A stretch of DNA of 64,000 bases from Chitinophagaceae bacterium (GCA_947374225.1 CANCAY010000005.1:19428-83427), one strand, 5' to 3'; shown: positions 54,029 through 63,768, counted from the stretch's first letter. Program-made: numbers and translations. The notes: generated by a model not told the origin, from the sequence alone.

Positions 54029-55135
54029 ATGTCCGATTACTTGCAACAATTTACCATTGGCGTAGAAGAAGAATATATGGTTTTAGACCCTTCTACCAAA
54101 GAATTAAAAAGCCATCAACAGCTTATTGTTAATGAAGGGCAAAAACTATTTCAGGATAGAATTAAAGCCGAAATGCACCAGGCTGTTGTGGAAGTGAGTA
54201 CTAGTATTTGTCAAAATGTGGACGAAGCATATGAGGAGATTAAAACCCTTAGAAAAGGGGTATTAGATATTGCGCAAGGACTGGGGTTTAGTTTAGGTGC
54301 ATCTGGCACCCACCCCTTTAGTTTATGGGAGAAACAACTCATTTCAAGTCAGGACCGTTATCAGGATTTATTGAACGAATTACAGCAAGCCGCAAGAAGT
54401 AATTTAATTTTTGGATTACATGTACATGTTGGCGTAGAAGATCGCAAAATGGCCATTCATATCGCCAATACTGCACGCTATTTCCTACCCCATGTTTATG
54501 CATTAAGTACCAATTCCCCTTTTTGGGAAACACGTAATACTGGCTATAAATCATATCGTTCTAAAGTATTTGATAAATTCCCTAGAACCGGTATTCCAGA
54601 TTATTTCGAAAGTATTGAAGCCTATGAGAGTTTTGTACAACTTTTAATAAAGACCAACTGTATTGACAATGCTAAAAAAATATGGTGGGACTTAAGAGTG
54701 CATCCTGTTTTCAATACCATCGAATTTAGAATTTGCGATGTTCCTATGACCATTCAGGAAACCATTACTATCACTGCTATGTTTCAAGCCATTTGTGCTA
54801 AAATTTATACATTACGAAAGCAAAATATAAATTTCATCAATTACCAAAGAGCTTTGATTAATGAAAATAAATGGAGAGCGAGCCGTTATGGAATTGAAGG
54901 TAAATTAATTGACTTTGGAAAAGAAAAAGAAGTAGCTGCAAAAGACTTAATTATTGAGCTACTAGAATTTGTAGACGGTGTAATAGATGAATTAGGTAGC
55001 AGAAAGCATATTGAAAAAATACATGACATATTTAATACAGGTACTGGTGCCGATAGACAATTAAAAGTATTTAAGGATACTGGAAGCCTTGTAGAAGTTG
55101 TGAAATATATTGAGCAAAGCTTTTTAGCGGAATAG
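54029..55135 (+). CDS. Carboxylate-amine ligase, GCS2/YbdK family
   Basis: A 368-aa ATP-dependent ligase of the glutamate-cysteine ligase 2 family. The opening FTIGVEEEYMVLDPSTKEL is the family signature with metal-binding Glu residues. GLHVHVGV (about residue 130), WWDLRVHPVFNTIEFRICD and the C-terminal ADRQLKVF segment are all typical. E. coli YbdK has weak gamma-glutamylcysteine synthetase activity; its true role is unclear, so I give no gene symbol. It ends 1 base from the stop of the convergent gene, across a small hairpin (55126-55146). Confidence 0.9.
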   Translation: MSDYLQQFTIGVEEEYMVLDPSTKELKSHQQLIVNEGQKLFQDRIKAEMHQAVVEVSTSICQNVDEAYEEIKTLRKGVLDIAQGLGFSLGASGTHPFSLWEKQLISSQDRYQDLLNELQQAARSNLIFGLHVHVGVEDRKMAIHIANTARYFLPHVYALSTNSPFWETRNTGYKSYRSKVFDKFPRTGIPDYFESIEAYESFVQLLIKTNCIDNAKKIWWDLRVHPVFNTIEFRICDVPMTIQETITITAMFQAICAKIYTLRKQNINFINYQRALINENKWRASRYGIEGKLIDFGKEKEVAAKDLIIELLEFVDGVIDELGSRKHIEKIHDIFNTGTGADRQLKVFKDTGSLVEVVKYIEQSFLAE

Positions 55136-55136
55136 T

Positions 55137-56069
55137 TTATTTCGCTGACGTGTAGTCGAATAAAGTAGCGGTAAAAATGCCTCTTTCTCTTTTCTTAAAT
55201 ATCACATCCCAGTTCCCTCTGTATCTTAAAATTTTAGGAACTAATTGACCATTGAAATAAGTCATTTCCACTTCCATTTGAACATTAAAATCATACACCC
55301 CAGCCTTATAGCTTAAGGAGTAATTACGACCCAATACTTCCAATGTTTTTGGATTAAACCAAGTTATCATTTGGTCAACTACAATATCATTCTTTGCAAA
55401 GAAACCAAGGTCTGCTTTAGGTTGTACGTCAAACACATAAGCCAATTGACCATGATAGTCAACATAGTCTAATTTGTAATTGTATAATTCATGTGCTGCT
55501 TCGTCATATAAATCCAACTTATTACCAATCATTGGGATGCCTGGTATTTTTTTACCAGGATTAAAAAATAACATTTTTAATTGCTCCTTAGCTTTGTCAA
55601 TCCCAGAGCCTTCAATTTTTCTCGTTCTACCTTTTACAATATTAGTCTCTCCGCAAACTTGTCCTTTAGTAAAAAACAAACTTGCGTAAAGTGAAGGTGT
55701 AGTGTAATTATAATCGCCGTTACTATTTCTTAAATTACCAGTAACAGTTTCTTCTAGCACATCCATGGTGCGACATCCATTCATCTTATTTTGTCTGGTC
55801 TTGCTATTTAAGGTTGCCACTGTAACTTCCTTCTTATCCTTCATCTCTATATGGTTATAAGAACTATACCCAATGGTTCTTAAAGTTCTAAAAGCTTTAT
55901 AAAAACTAGTATCTTCTTTGATTCTTTCTAAAATAGCTTTGTAATCAAAATTATTTCTAACAATAGCTTCTGTTAAAGTAAAATCTCCGTTCTCCACTTT
56001 AATAGTCGTATCCTGCGCTTGCAAATTAATAGCACTTAATAAAAGTATCAACCCTAATAATTTACGCAT
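55137..56069 (-). CDS. Exported protein of unknown function, 310 aa
   Basis: The signal peptide MRKLLGLILLLSAINLQAQ is clear, so the mature protein should be periplasmic or envelope-associated. The rest is beta-rich and mixed polar: NFDYKAILERIKEDTSFYKAFRTLR, a region around NGCRTMD with a single Cys, then YKLDYVDYHGQLAYVFDVQPK and MITWFNPKTLEVLGRNYSL, which is reminiscent of LolA-like half-barrel proteins seen in Bacteroidota. That comparison is only an impression. It is last in the unit ubiA-yqgF-def-this gene, 15 bases after def. Confidence 0.7.
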   Translation of the reverse strand: MRKLLGLILLLSAINLQAQDTTIKVENGDFTLTEAIVRNNFDYKAILERIKEDTSFYKAFRTLRTIGYSSYNHIEMKDKKEVTVATLNSKTRQNKMNGCRTMDVLEETVTGNLRNSNGDYNYTTPSLYASLFFTKGQVCGETNIVKGRTRKIEGSGIDKAKEQLKMLFFNPGKKIPGIPMIGNKLDLYDEAAHELYNYKLDYVDYHGQLAYVFDVQPKADLGFFAKNDIVVDQMITWFNPKTLEVLGRNYSLSYKAGVYDFNVQMEVEMTYFNGQLVPKILRYRGNWDVIFKKRERGIFTATLFDYTSAK

Positions 56070-56084
56070 ACAGTGACTTTTAAT

Positions 56085-56660
56085 TTATTTAAGTTGGATC
56101 ATTTTGTAATCCACTCTTGTTTTGCCTTTTGAAATGTCATTCAATTTTCCTTGAATTAATTTTTTACGAAGCGGCTTGATATAATCAATGAATAACTTTC
56201 CTTCAATATGATCATATTCATGCATTATGATACGTGCAGAAATGCCGTGAAATGTTTCTGAATGTGCCTTAAACTGTTCGTCCACATAACTTAATGTTAC
56301 TGTTTCAGGTCGCAAAACGTCCTCTCTAATTTTAGGGATACTCAAACAGCCTTCATTATAAATCCAGTCCTTACCGCCTGTAGCTGTAATTTGAGGATTT
56401 ATAAAAACACGTTTGATACCTGGAGCATCTGAATAAGCTTCGTCCTCTGGTTCACTGTTCTCGAAAATTTGAGCACTGTCCATTACGAATAAACGAATAT
56501 TCTTATTGATTTGAGGAGCTGCTAAGCCTACCCCGCTACTTTCGTACATAGTTTCCCACATATCTTCAATTAACAAAGCTAATTGAGGATAATCGGCCTG
56601 TATAGGCTCGCACACTTTTCTTAAAATAGTTGCTCCATAAGCAACAACTGGTAAAATCAT
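56085..56660 (-). CDS. def: Peptide deformylase
   Basis: Removes the formyl group from N-terminal methionine of new proteins. The three conserved motifs are present: SGVGLAAPQI (near residue 44), NEGCLSIP with the metal-binding Cys, and HEYDHIEGKLF with both His ligands and catalytic Glu. The protein has 191 aa, slightly longer than the E. coli enzyme because of an insertion around EPEDEAYSDAPGIKRV, a feature of Bacteroidota enzymes. It lies 48 bases after yqgF. Confidence 0.97.
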   Translation of the reverse strand: MILPVVAYGATILRKVCEPIQADYPQLALLIEDMWETMYESSGVGLAAPQINKNIRLFVMDSAQIFENSEPEDEAYSDAPGIKRVFINPQITATGGKDWIYNEGCLSIPKIREDVLRPETVTLSYVDEQFKAHSETFHGISARIIMHEYDHIEGKLFIDYIKPLRKKLIQGKLNDISKGKTRVDYKMIQLK

Positions 56661-56708
56661 ATTAGTTCACGTTATATTGGGCACAAAGTTATCGATAAAA
56701 GGGCAGTT

Positions 56709-57122
56709 TTAAGAACGGTTGACCAGATATTCCTGAAGTAGTATGGTAGCCGCTATTTGGTCAATGGTCTTTTTGTTCTGGCGGTCCTTCTTTTTCATCC
56801 CCATTTCCACCATGGCGCGTACTGCATTTTTGGAGCTATAACGCTCGTCTACCGTTTTAATTGGGATTAAAGGAAACTTCTTACCTAGCTCAATAATGGC
56901 TTTTTGGACCAAGGGAGTGGCATGAGTGGGTGTGTCGTCTAAATTTAAGGGCTCTCCTATTAAAATAAGTTCCACTGGCTCTTTGGCAAAATAGTCTGCT
57001 AAAAAAGTATAAAGGTTTTTAGTATCCACCGTCGTCAAACCTGTTGCAATTATTTGCAAAGGGTCTGTCACGGCAAGTCCAGTTCTTTTTCCACCGTAGT
57101 CAATACAAATAATTCTAGGCAA
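56709..57122 (-). CDS. yqgF: Putative Holliday junction resolvase / pre-16S rRNA nuclease YqgF
   Basis: A 137-aa RNase H-fold protein. The first catalytic Asp lies in CIDYGGKRTGLAVTD, a Glu in ILIGEPLNLDD and late acidic residues near KKTIDQIAATILLQEYL. E. coli YqgF (RuvX) matures the 5' end of 16S rRNA, and related proteins may act on Holliday junctions. It starts 15 bases after the prenyltransferase gene. Confidence 0.93.
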   Translation of the reverse strand: MPRIICIDYGGKRTGLAVTDPLQIIATGLTTVDTKNLYTFLADYFAKEPVELILIGEPLNLDDTPTHATPLVQKAIIELGKKFPLIPIKTVDERYSSKNAVRAMVEMGMKKKDRQNKKTIDQIAATILLQEYLVNRS

Positions 57123-57137
57123 AGCTTTAAGTTAATG

Positions 57138-58022
57138 TTAAAAATAAATTTGGATACCTATTGCAGCAATTACAAACACACTGAATACAATACTTGCAAT
57201 ACCATTCGCTGTCATAAATGCAATATTAACCTTACTCAAATCATTGGGTTTTACCAAGCTGTGTTGGTATAAAAGCATCCCAATAAAAACTAGTAAGCCT
57301 CCTAAATATAAAAAATGAAAGCCACCTATAAAGAACGCTACAATAACAAAAGCAGCAGAAAAAACATGCAATACACTTGCTATTTTTAAAGCGCGTTCTA
57401 ATCCCCAATGGCTTGGCATGGAATACAATGCTTGTGACTTATCAAATTCAATGTCCTGCAACGCATAAATAATATCAAAACCACTTACCCAAAATATAAC
57501 AGCCAATGAAAATAATAATGGTAGAATATCAAAATGACCTGTCACCGCTAAATAAGCGCCTATTGGAGCTAACGACAATCCTATTCCTAAAACCAAATGA
57601 CATAAATACGTAAAGCGCTTTGTATAACTGTAAAATAATATCACAAATAAAGCCACTGGTGACAAGTAAAAACAAATTGAATTAATAAAATAAGTTGCAA
57701 TAATAAAAGCTACTGCATTTAAAATAATAAACAATAAAGCTTTTTCTGCTTTGATAATGCCAGCAGGAATTTCTCTAATAGCAGTTCTTGGATTTAATTT
57801 ATCAAAGTGACGGTCCAGGTACCTATTAAAAGCCATTGCAGCGGACCTTGCAGTAAACATACATACTAAAACTAAAATAAATTTTATAGCAATATGTTCT
57901 GTTTCAATATGCCCTAACCATTGATGTCTCCAACCTAAAGCGAAGCCAATTAAAGCAAAGGGCAATGCGAAAATGGTATGTGCAAATTTTACTAAACTCA
58001 AATAATTCTTAACTGTCGACAT
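57138..58022 (-). CDS. UbiA-type polyprenyltransferase
   Basis: A 294-aa integral membrane enzyme with about eight to nine helices. The first Asp-rich motif is AMAFNRYLDRHFDKLNPRT (about residues 62-80), which binds the prenyl diphosphate through Mg2+, and the second is GFDIIYALQDIEFDK (about 172-186). The NRxxDRxxDxxNPRT form is that of the 4-hydroxybenzoate/MqnP-like subgroup, used in the futalosine menaquinone pathway by many Bacteroidota. Menaquinone synthesis is therefore likely but not proven, because no other mqn genes are in the window. Confidence 0.9.
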   Translation of the reverse strand: MSTVKNYLSLVKFAHTIFALPFALIGFALGWRHQWLGHIETEHIAIKFILVLVCMFTARSAAMAFNRYLDRHFDKLNPRTAIREIPAGIIKAEKALLFIILNAVAFIIATYFINSICFYLSPVALFVILFYSYTKRFTYLCHLVLGIGLSLAPIGAYLAVTGHFDILPLLFSLAVIFWVSGFDIIYALQDIEFDKSQALYSMPSHWGLERALKIASVLHVFSAAFVIVAFFIGGFHFLYLGGLLVFIGMLLYQHSLVKPNDLSKVNIAFMTANGIASIVFSVFVIAAIGIQIYF

Positions 58023-58079
58023 ATTATAATTTCTTTCTTTTAATTCTTAATTATCACCACTAAATTTCCCTAAATATCA

Positions 58080-58595
58080 TTATCTCACAAACTCCCATAA
58101 AACCACGGCGGCAGCCACCGAGATATTTAAAGAATGTTTCATACCCCATTGCGGTATTTCAATGACACCATCGCAAATGGCAATCACTTCCTCGCTCACC
58201 CCATCCACTTCATTTCCAAAAACAAAAGCAATTGGTGAACCATTCTTATCAACATCATTCAATGCAATACTTCCTTCCGTTTGCTCTATCGCAAATACGA
58301 TATAACCTTGTTTTTTAAGGTCTAAAACAGCGTCGGTAGTTTGTTCGTAATAAACCCAGTCCACCGAATCTGTTGCTCCTAATGCTGTTTTATGAATATC
58401 CCTATGTGGCGGCTGAGGGGTAATACCGCATAAACAAATGCCATTAATCAAAAAAGCGTCGGCAGTTCTGAAAACACTACCCACATTATGCATACTTCTT
58501 ATATGATCCATGACCACCACAATGGGCTTTTTGGGGGCTATTTTAAAGTCCTCCACTGACATCCTTCCTAACTGCTCCATGCTCAATTTACGCAT
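58080..58595 (-). CDS. SpoU/TrmH family RNA methyltransferase
   Basis: A 171-aa SPOUT enzyme that transfers a methyl group to the 2'-OH of a tRNA or rRNA ribose. I start it at ATG 58595 rather than TTG 58601, which would lie in the -7 box. Motif 1 is HNVGSVFRTADAF, motif 2 is FVFGNEVDGVS with the SAM-binding knot, and motif 3 is IPQWGMKHSLNISVAAAVVLWE. It lacks the N-terminal extension of TrmH and TrmL proper, so the target nucleotide is open. It is divergent from mutS. Confidence 0.93.
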   Translation of the reverse strand: MRKLSMEQLGRMSVEDFKIAPKKPIVVVMDHIRSMHNVGSVFRTADAFLINGICLCGITPQPPHRDIHKTALGATDSVDWVYYEQTTDAVLDLKKQGYIVFAIEQTEGSIALNDVDKNGSPIAFVFGNEVDGVSEEVIAICDGVIEIPQWGMKHSLNISVAAAVVLWEFVR

Positions 58596-58598
58596 ACG

Positions 58599-58606
58599 CA
58601 AAAGTA
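58599..58606 (-). promoter_or_regulatory. -7 promoter box of the SpoU methyltransferase gene
   Basis: TACTTTTG on the minus strand, an exact TAnnTTTG match, ends 3 bases before ATG 58595: a leaderless start is predicted. Confidence 0.5.
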
Positions 58607-58627
58607 CGGTTTTTATGAAAAATTATG

Positions 58628-58635
58628 TAGGTTTG
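58628..58635 (+). promoter_or_regulatory. -7 promoter box of mutS
   Basis: TAGGTTTG, an exact TAnnTTTG match, ends 6 bases before ATG 58642. It supports the later start of mutS over ATG 58615 and implies a leaderless or near-leaderless mRNA. Confidence 0.5.
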
Positions 58636-58641
58636 TCTGCC

Positions 58642-61239
58642 ATGGCAAAATCCAATTCAGAAACCCCGCTAATGCAGCAGCATAGCGCAATTAAGCAGAA
58701 ATACCCTGACGCCATCTTATTATTTAGAGTGGGCGATTTTTACGAAACTTTCGGACAGGACGCTGTAATTGCTTCTAAAGTGTTGGGCATTACCTTAACT
58801 AAAAGAAATAGTGCCTCGGAAAATAGTAGTGAATTAGCTGGATTTCCGCATCATTCATTGGATACTTATTTGCATAAATTGGTTAAAGCGGGTCATAGAG
58901 TTGCCATATGTGACCAATTGGAAGACCCTAAGTCGGTAAAAGGAATTGTGAAAAGAGGGGTAACAGATATGTTGACACCTGGGATTGCCACCAATGATAA
59001 ATTATTGGAGCATAAACAGAATAATTTCTTGGCGGCAATTTATATGGAAAACGATATGGGTGGTATTGCATTTTTGGATATCACTACCGGTGAATTTTTA
59101 ACAGCAGAGGGCAACACAGAATACATTGATAAACTATTGCAGAGTTTACAACCTGCCGAAATTTTATTTCCTAAAAACTATCTAAATACTTTCAAGGAAA
59201 CTTTCGGAAATGGTTTTTATACTTATGGATTAGATAGTTGGATTTTTGACGCTCCATTTGCAACTGACTTATTATTGAAACAATTTCAAACACAAACTTT
59301 AAAAGGCTTTGGAATTGAAGAACAAACTAAAGCAATAATAGCAGCAGGTGCCATTCTACATTATCTAAAAGAAACAGAACATCCCCATTTACAACATATA
59401 CATTCCATTAGTCGCATTCAAAGAGACGAAATATTGTGGATGGACAAATTTACAATTCGCAATTTAGAACTCATTGGCAATGGTGCGGACCGTAAAGGAT
59501 TATTAGAAGTCATGGATGCCACCAAAAGCCCCATGGGAGCACGTTTGCTTAAACGTTGGCTAATATTCCCATTGCAATCTGTGCAACATATAAATGCAAG
59601 ATTAAATGCAGTTGAGACTTTAATAAATAACCAGGAGCATTCACAAGCGGTATTATCACAAATTGAATTGTGTGGCGACATGGAAAGACTGGCAAGTAAA
59701 TTAGCAAGTCGTAAAATTCAACCTAGGGAATTAATGCAATTGGGCAAGTCCTTGGAAGCAGTGGCGCAAATAAAAATTGCATTAAACGAATCTCCTAATG
59801 ACTACTTAAAAAAATTAAGTACAGACCTAGCCACTTGCGTTGATACAAAAAATAAAATTTACGCTACCCTTTTAGAACAACCACCAGCAACTATTGTAAA
59901 AGGTGGATTTATTAAAGAAGGGGTACTTGCTGAACTAGACGAACTAAGAGCTATTTCAAGTGGTGGAAAAGAATTTTTAACACAAATTCAAAATAAAGAA
60001 GCAGAGATAACGGGTATTTCTTCCTTGAAAATTGGCTACAATAATGTGTATGGGTACTATTTAGAAGTTACCCATGTGCACAAACACAAAGTTCCAACTG
60101 AGTGGATACGTAAGCAAACATTGACTACTGCAGAAAGGTATATCACACCAGAACTGAAAATTTACGAAGAAAAAATATTAGGTGCAGAAGATAAAATTTT
60201 AAGTATTGAGCATCAGTTATACCAACAATTACTAGACCATACTTTGGAAGCATTAAATGCGATTCAAACCAATGGACAAGTGGTAGCCGTAATTGATTGC
60301 TTAATTTGTTTTGCTGGGATTGCTATTCAGTATAAGTATTGCAAACCAACTATTACAACAGATTTAATATTAGATATTAAGGAAGGTCGACATCCTGTAA
60401 TAGAGCAAAACCTGCCAGTAGACCAGTCTTATGTAGCCAATGACCTTTTATTAGATCCCAATAGTCAACAAATAATTATTCTAACGGGGCCCAATATGAG
60501 TGGTAAAAGTGCAGTGCTAAGACAGACTGCTTTAATTACTTTAATGGCGCATATGGGCTCTTATGTGCCTGCAGCAGCCGCTAATGTGCCACTTACCGAT
60601 AAGATATTTACCCGTGTTGGAGCCAACGATAATTTAAGTGCAGGAGAATCTACTTTCATGGTGGAGATGATAGAGACAGCTAGTATCTTAAATAATATTA
60701 GTGAGCGTAGTTTGATCCTATTAGATGAAATTGGAAGAGGTACTTCCACTTACGATGGTATTTCCATTGCATGGAGTATTGTTGAATTTTTAAATCATGC
60801 CAAACAAAAACCTAAAACTTTATTTGCTACACATTACCACGAGCTAAATGATTTAGAAGCGCAGTTACTTAACGTACATAACTTCCATGTTAGCCATAAA
60901 GAAGTGGGTAATAAAATTATATTCTTACGCAAGTTAACCAAAGGTGGTAGCACCCATAGTTTTGGTATACATGTTGCAAAAATGGCGGGTATGCCAAATG
61001 CCTTAGTAGACAGAGCCAATGCTATTTTACAAGAGATGGAATTAAAGAACCAAGGCAGTCAAAATTTAGCTACCCCTACTGCTCAAACGAGCGAATCAAA
61101 ATTTCAGTTGTCTATATTTGATGCACATACAGAAACTTTTGAAGCCCTTAGAAAAGAATTAGATGCCATTGACATTAATAATCTCACACCCGTGGAAGCA
61201 TTAATGAAATTGCAAGCGATAAAGCAGAAGCTGAATTAA
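58642..61239 (+). CDS. mutS: DNA mismatch repair protein MutS
   Basis: Recognises mismatches and recruits MutL. I use ATG 58642, giving 865 aa and the usual start MAKSNSETPLMQQH; the track's start at 58510 lies inside the divergent gene. The mismatch-contacting Phe-x-Glu is in GDFYETF (Phe33, Glu35). The ATPase domain has Walker A GPNMSGKS (about 616-623), Walker B LILLDEIGRGTSTYDG and the FATHYHEL switch. A short C-terminal helix region completes the protein. Length and order are standard for MutS1. It is convergent with dapA, 10 bases apart. Confidence 0.97.
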   Translation: MAKSNSETPLMQQHSAIKQKYPDAILLFRVGDFYETFGQDAVIASKVLGITLTKRNSASENSSELAGFPHHSLDTYLHKLVKAGHRVAICDQLEDPKSVKGIVKRGVTDMLTPGIATNDKLLEHKQNNFLAAIYMENDMGGIAFLDITTGEFLTAEGNTEYIDKLLQSLQPAEILFPKNYLNTFKETFGNGFYTYGLDSWIFDAPFATDLLLKQFQTQTLKGFGIEEQTKAIIAAGAILHYLKETEHPHLQHIHSISRIQRDEILWMDKFTIRNLELIGNGADRKGLLEVMDATKSPMGARLLKRWLIFPLQSVQHINARLNAVETLINNQEHSQAVLSQIELCGDMERLASKLASRKIQPRELMQLGKSLEAVAQIKIALNESPNDYLKKLSTDLATCVDTKNKIYATLLEQPPATIVKGGFIKEGVLAELDELRAISSGGKEFLTQIQNKEAEITGISSLKIGYNNVYGYYLEVTHVHKHKVPTEWIRKQTLTTAERYITPELKIYEEKILGAEDKILSIEHQLYQQLLDHTLEALNAIQTNGQVVAVIDCLICFAGIAIQYKYCKPTITTDLILDIKEGRHPVIEQNLPVDQSYVANDLLLDPNSQQIIILTGPNMSGKSAVLRQTALITLMAHMGSYVPAAAANVPLTDKIFTRVGANDNLSAGESTFMVEMIETASILNNISERSLILLDEIGRGTSTYDGISIAWSIVEFLNHAKQKPKTLFATHYHELNDLEAQLLNVHNFHVSHKEVGNKIIFLRKLTKGGSTHSFGIHVAKMAGMPNALVDRANAILQEMELKNQGSQNLATPTAQTSESKFQLSIFDAHTETFEALRKELDAIDINNLTPVEALMKLQAIKQKLN

Positions 61240-61249
61240 TGTTTTACAA

Positions 61250-62134
61250 TTAATCTGCAAACTGTTGTAAATACTTATGAATTTTTTGTTGTAACCCTGC
61301 ACTTACTGGAACCAATGGAAGTCTTAATTCATTTTCAATAACTCCTTGTTCAAACATATAAGCTTTAATGCCTGCAGGGTTATTTTCCTCATACATATAA
61401 GAATACCCTTCTACCAATAAATCGTTTAATCTTTTTGCCATGCTAAAATCTCCTGCCATACAATAACGAATCATATCGCTAAAAGGTTTAGGAAATGCAT
61501 TTGCGGCAACACTAATCACGCCGTCCATGCCGCAAGCTATCTGAGCCATCACTATTTCGTCGTCACCACTCACTACTAAGAAATCAGTTGGGCGGTCTCT
61601 TAATATTTCAATCGTCTGCGCCATTTCTGGACCTGCTTCTTTTACGCCCGCAATATTAGGATGTGCCGCCAAACGTATAGTGGTAGCCGCTGTCATATTA
61701 CGACCTGTACGACCAGGAACATTGTATAATAAAATTGGCTTTGGTGCCGCGTCTGCTAAAGCAATATAATGTTGGTATAAACCTTCTTGAGAAGGTTTGT
61801 TATAATATGGAGTTACGCTTAAAATAGCAACCACTTTTGATAAATCAAATTTGCTAAAAGACTTTATCACTTCTGCCGTATTATTTCCACCAATACCCAC
61901 AACAATAGGCACTCTACTATTTACTTTATTCACCGTGCAATTAAACACTGCTAACTTTTCTTCGTCAGACAATACTACAGACTCCCCAGTAGTTCCTAAT
62001 GTAACCACATAATCAACACCCCCTTGAATTTGGATATCAATTATATTTTCAAGTGCTGCAAAATCAATTGATTTGTCTTTCTTAAATGGGGTTACTAATG
62101 CAACTCCTGTTCCTTTTAGTGTTTGTCTTAACAT
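61250..62134 (-). CDS. dapA: 4-hydroxy-tetrahydrodipicolinate synthase
   Basis: Condenses pyruvate with aspartate semialdehyde in lysine and meso-diaminopimelate synthesis. I use ATG 62134 (294 aa); the track start would reach into accA. The motif LGTTGES (47-53), the catalytic Tyr137 in LLYNVPGRTGRN and the Schiff-base Lys165 in IAGVKEAG are all present. It follows accA by 20 bases on the same strand, so the two are probably co-transcribed. Confidence 0.96.
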   Translation of the reverse strand: MLRQTLKGTGVALVTPFKKDKSIDFAALENIIDIQIQGGVDYVVTLGTTGESVVLSDEEKLAVFNCTVNKVNSRVPIVVGIGGNNTAEVIKSFSKFDLSKVVAILSVTPYYNKPSQEGLYQHYIALADAAPKPILLYNVPGRTGRNMTAATTIRLAAHPNIAGVKEAGPEMAQTIEILRDRPTDFLVVSGDDEIVMAQIACGMDGVISVAANAFPKPFSDMIRYCMAGDFSMAKRLNDLLVEGYSYMYEENNPAGIKAYMFEQGVIENELRLPLVPVSAGLQQKIHKYLQQFAD

Positions 62135-62154
62135 AGTGATTAAAGATAATAATT

Positions 62155-63129
62155 TTATGCTTCTTCCCAAAAGCCCATTTTGCAATATTTTTCAATTCTG
62201 TCTTCTACTCTTTTTGCAGGATTGGTATTAATCACTTCTGCTAAAGCTTTTATAATATTTTCCTTTAACATTTTTGCAGCAGCATCATAATCCCAATGCG
62301 CTCCACCCACTGGCTCTGGAACAATTTCGTCAATCAATCCAAAACCTTTCATATCAATGGAAGTTAATTTTAATTGTTCTGCCGCTAATTCCTTCTTATC
62401 CCAGCTTCTCCATAAAATAGAGCTACAGCTTTCTGGAGAAATTACCGTGTACCAAGTGTTTTCCATCATCAAAGTCTTGTCTCCAACACCAATGCCTAAA
62501 GCTCCACCACTCGCTCCTTCTCCTATAATACATATAATAATGGGTACTTGTAAACGCACCATTTCGTAAATATTACGCGCAATGGCCTCTCCTTGGCCTC
62601 TTTCCTCCGCTTCTAGGCCTGGATAAGCTCCCGGAGTGTCAATTAGGCAAATGACCGGTTTATTGAATTTTTCGGCCAATTTCATCAGTCTAAGGGCCTT
62701 TCTGTACCCCTCAGGATTAGCCATTCCGAAGTTTCTTAGCTGCCTAGCCTTGGTATTGCTCCCTTTTTGCTGACCTATGACCATAACGGTATGGCCGTCT
62801 AATTCGGCAAAACCACCCACCATGGCCTTATCGTCCTTCACATTACGGTCACCATGTAATTCAACAAATTTGTCGAACATAAGGTGCACATACTTTAAGG
62901 TATAAGGGCGGTCTGGATGACGGCTTAATTGCACACGCTGCCAAGGTGAAAGGCTTTCTGTGATTGCTTTTCGCTTGTCTAATATAGATTGCTCCAGTTG
63001 TTTAACGGTAGCAGATAAATCAATTTTAGGATTCTTTTCAGCCAACTTTTTAGTGGCGTCAATTTGTTCATACAAGTCCTTAATAGGTTGTTCGAAATCT
63101 AAAAACTGTCTATTTGGGTATTCTGGCAT
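62155..63129 (-). CDS. accA: Acetyl-CoA carboxylase carboxyltransferase subunit alpha
   Basis: Forms malonyl-CoA together with AccD, the committed step of fatty acid synthesis. The 324-aa protein starts [16 protein letters not shown]. The crotonase-like core includes [15 protein letters not shown]-type sequence (here [16 protein letters not shown]), GRQKGSNTK-like [18 protein letters not shown] and the oxyanion-hole segment [13 protein letters not shown]. Biotin carboxylase and AccD genes are not in the window. It is divergent from tRNA-Asp. Confidence 0.97.
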   Translation of the reverse strand: MPEYPNRQFLDFEQPIKDLYEQIDATKKLAEKNPKIDLSATVKQLEQSILDKRKAITESLSPWQRVQLSRHPDRPYTLKYVHLMFDKFVELHGDRNVKDDKAMVGGFAELDGHTVMVIGQQKGSNTKARQLRNFGMANPEGYRKALRLMKLAEKFNKPVICLIDTPGAYPGLEAEERGQGEAIARNIYEMVRLQVPIIICIIGEGASGGALGIGVGDKTLMMENTWYTVISPESCSSILWRSWDKKELAAEQLKLTSIDMKGFGLIDEIVPEPVGGAHWDYDAAAKMLKENIIKALAEVINTNPAKRVEDRIEKYCKMGFWEEA

Positions 63130-63178
63130 ATTGTTAGTTTGGGCTGTAAAAATAATACATGATTTTTTAATAAAAGAT

Positions 63179-63210
63179 TTGTTTAAAAAACTTCTTTCCC
63201 CTTATCTTTG
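63179..63210 (+). promoter_or_regulatory. Promoter of tRNA-Asp
   Basis: TTG (63179-63181), 21-base spacer, TATCTTTG (63203-63210). It leaves a 5' leader of about 30 bases for RNase P to remove. Confidence 0.7.
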
Positions 63211-63245
63211 CAACCCGGAAACGAAAACGCTTCTGGGAAGTTCTT

Positions 63246-63319
63246 GGATCGGTAGTTCAGTTGGTTAGAATGCCGCCCTGTCACGGCGGAGGTCGCGGGT
63301 TCGAGTCCCGTCCGGTCCG
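63246..63319 (+). tRNA. tRNA-Asp (GTC anticodon)
   Basis: A 74-base cloverleaf. Acceptor GGATCGG pairs with CCGGTCC (one G-T), the D-arm GTTCAGTTGGTTAGAAT is present, the anticodon arm CCGCCCTGTCACGGCGG carries GTC, and the T-arm GCGGGTTCGAGTCCCGT is standard. The discriminator is G. CCA is not encoded and must be added after transcription. It has its own promoter and terminator. Confidence 0.97.
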
Positions 63320-63320
63320 C

Positions 63321-63353
63321 AAAAGCCTAAGTTTCAACAACTTAGGCTTTTTT
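63321..63353 (+). terminator. Terminator of tRNA-Asp
   Basis: AAAAGCCTAAGTT pairs perfectly with AACTTAGGCTTTT around a five-base loop, followed by additional T residues. It begins 2 bases after the tRNA. Confidence 0.93.
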
Positions 63354-63381
63354 GTGCCCAAAAATCACAATTTTTTTTGCT

Positions 63382-63768
63382 TTACTTCGATTTTAAAGGA
63401 TATACTCTATTGAACGCCTCTTGTTTTAATTTAAATTCCTTTGCTAAAATTCTTATTGTTTCTTTTGAAAGACCTTTTTTCTTTTTAAGAATATCAGAAA
63501 CCAACCCTTCACTAACGTCTAATAATTTTGCCAACTCAACGTTTTTCATTTTACGATTTTTCATTAAAGACTTCAATAACTCGACTGGATCATATTGATA
63601 AGAAATACTATTTTCAGCATCATATTTTTCAATTAACAAAGTAATCAAATCAATTTCATCCTTTACCGCTTTTGTTTTTACATTAGAAAATAAAAGTGTT
63701 TTAATCACTTTAGCATATTTATTATACTGACTATCGGATGCTATAATTGTATATTTTAATGTTTGCAT
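63382..63768 (-). CDS. HigA-like antitoxin / XRE-family regulator, no toxin seen
   Basis: A 128-residue protein. The N-terminal part (MQTLKYTIIASDSQYNKYAK, about 1-55) looks like the HigA-type dimerisation region, and the C-terminal part (about 63-118) is a Cro/C1-type helix-turn-helix: MKNVELAKLLDVSEGLVSDILKKKKGLS. In Bacteroidota, such antitoxins follow a HigB mRNA-interferase toxin gene. The 230 bases upstream to the window end contain no HigB-like frame adjoining it, so it seems solitary or detached from its toxin. It is located next to a tRNA gene, a frequent site of gene exchange. Confidence 0.8.
   Translation of the reverse strand: MQTLKYTIIASDSQYNKYAKVIKTLLFSNVKTKAVKDEIDLITLLIEKYDAENSISYQYDPVELLKSLMKNRKMKNVELAKLLDVSEGLVSDILKKKKGLSKETIRILAKEFKLKQEAFNRVYPLKSK

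Noticed and set aside
58510-58641. Extended N-terminus of MutS overlapping the SpoU gene
   Set aside because: The extension is not MutS-like, while ATG 58642 gives the family N-terminus and follows a -7 box.
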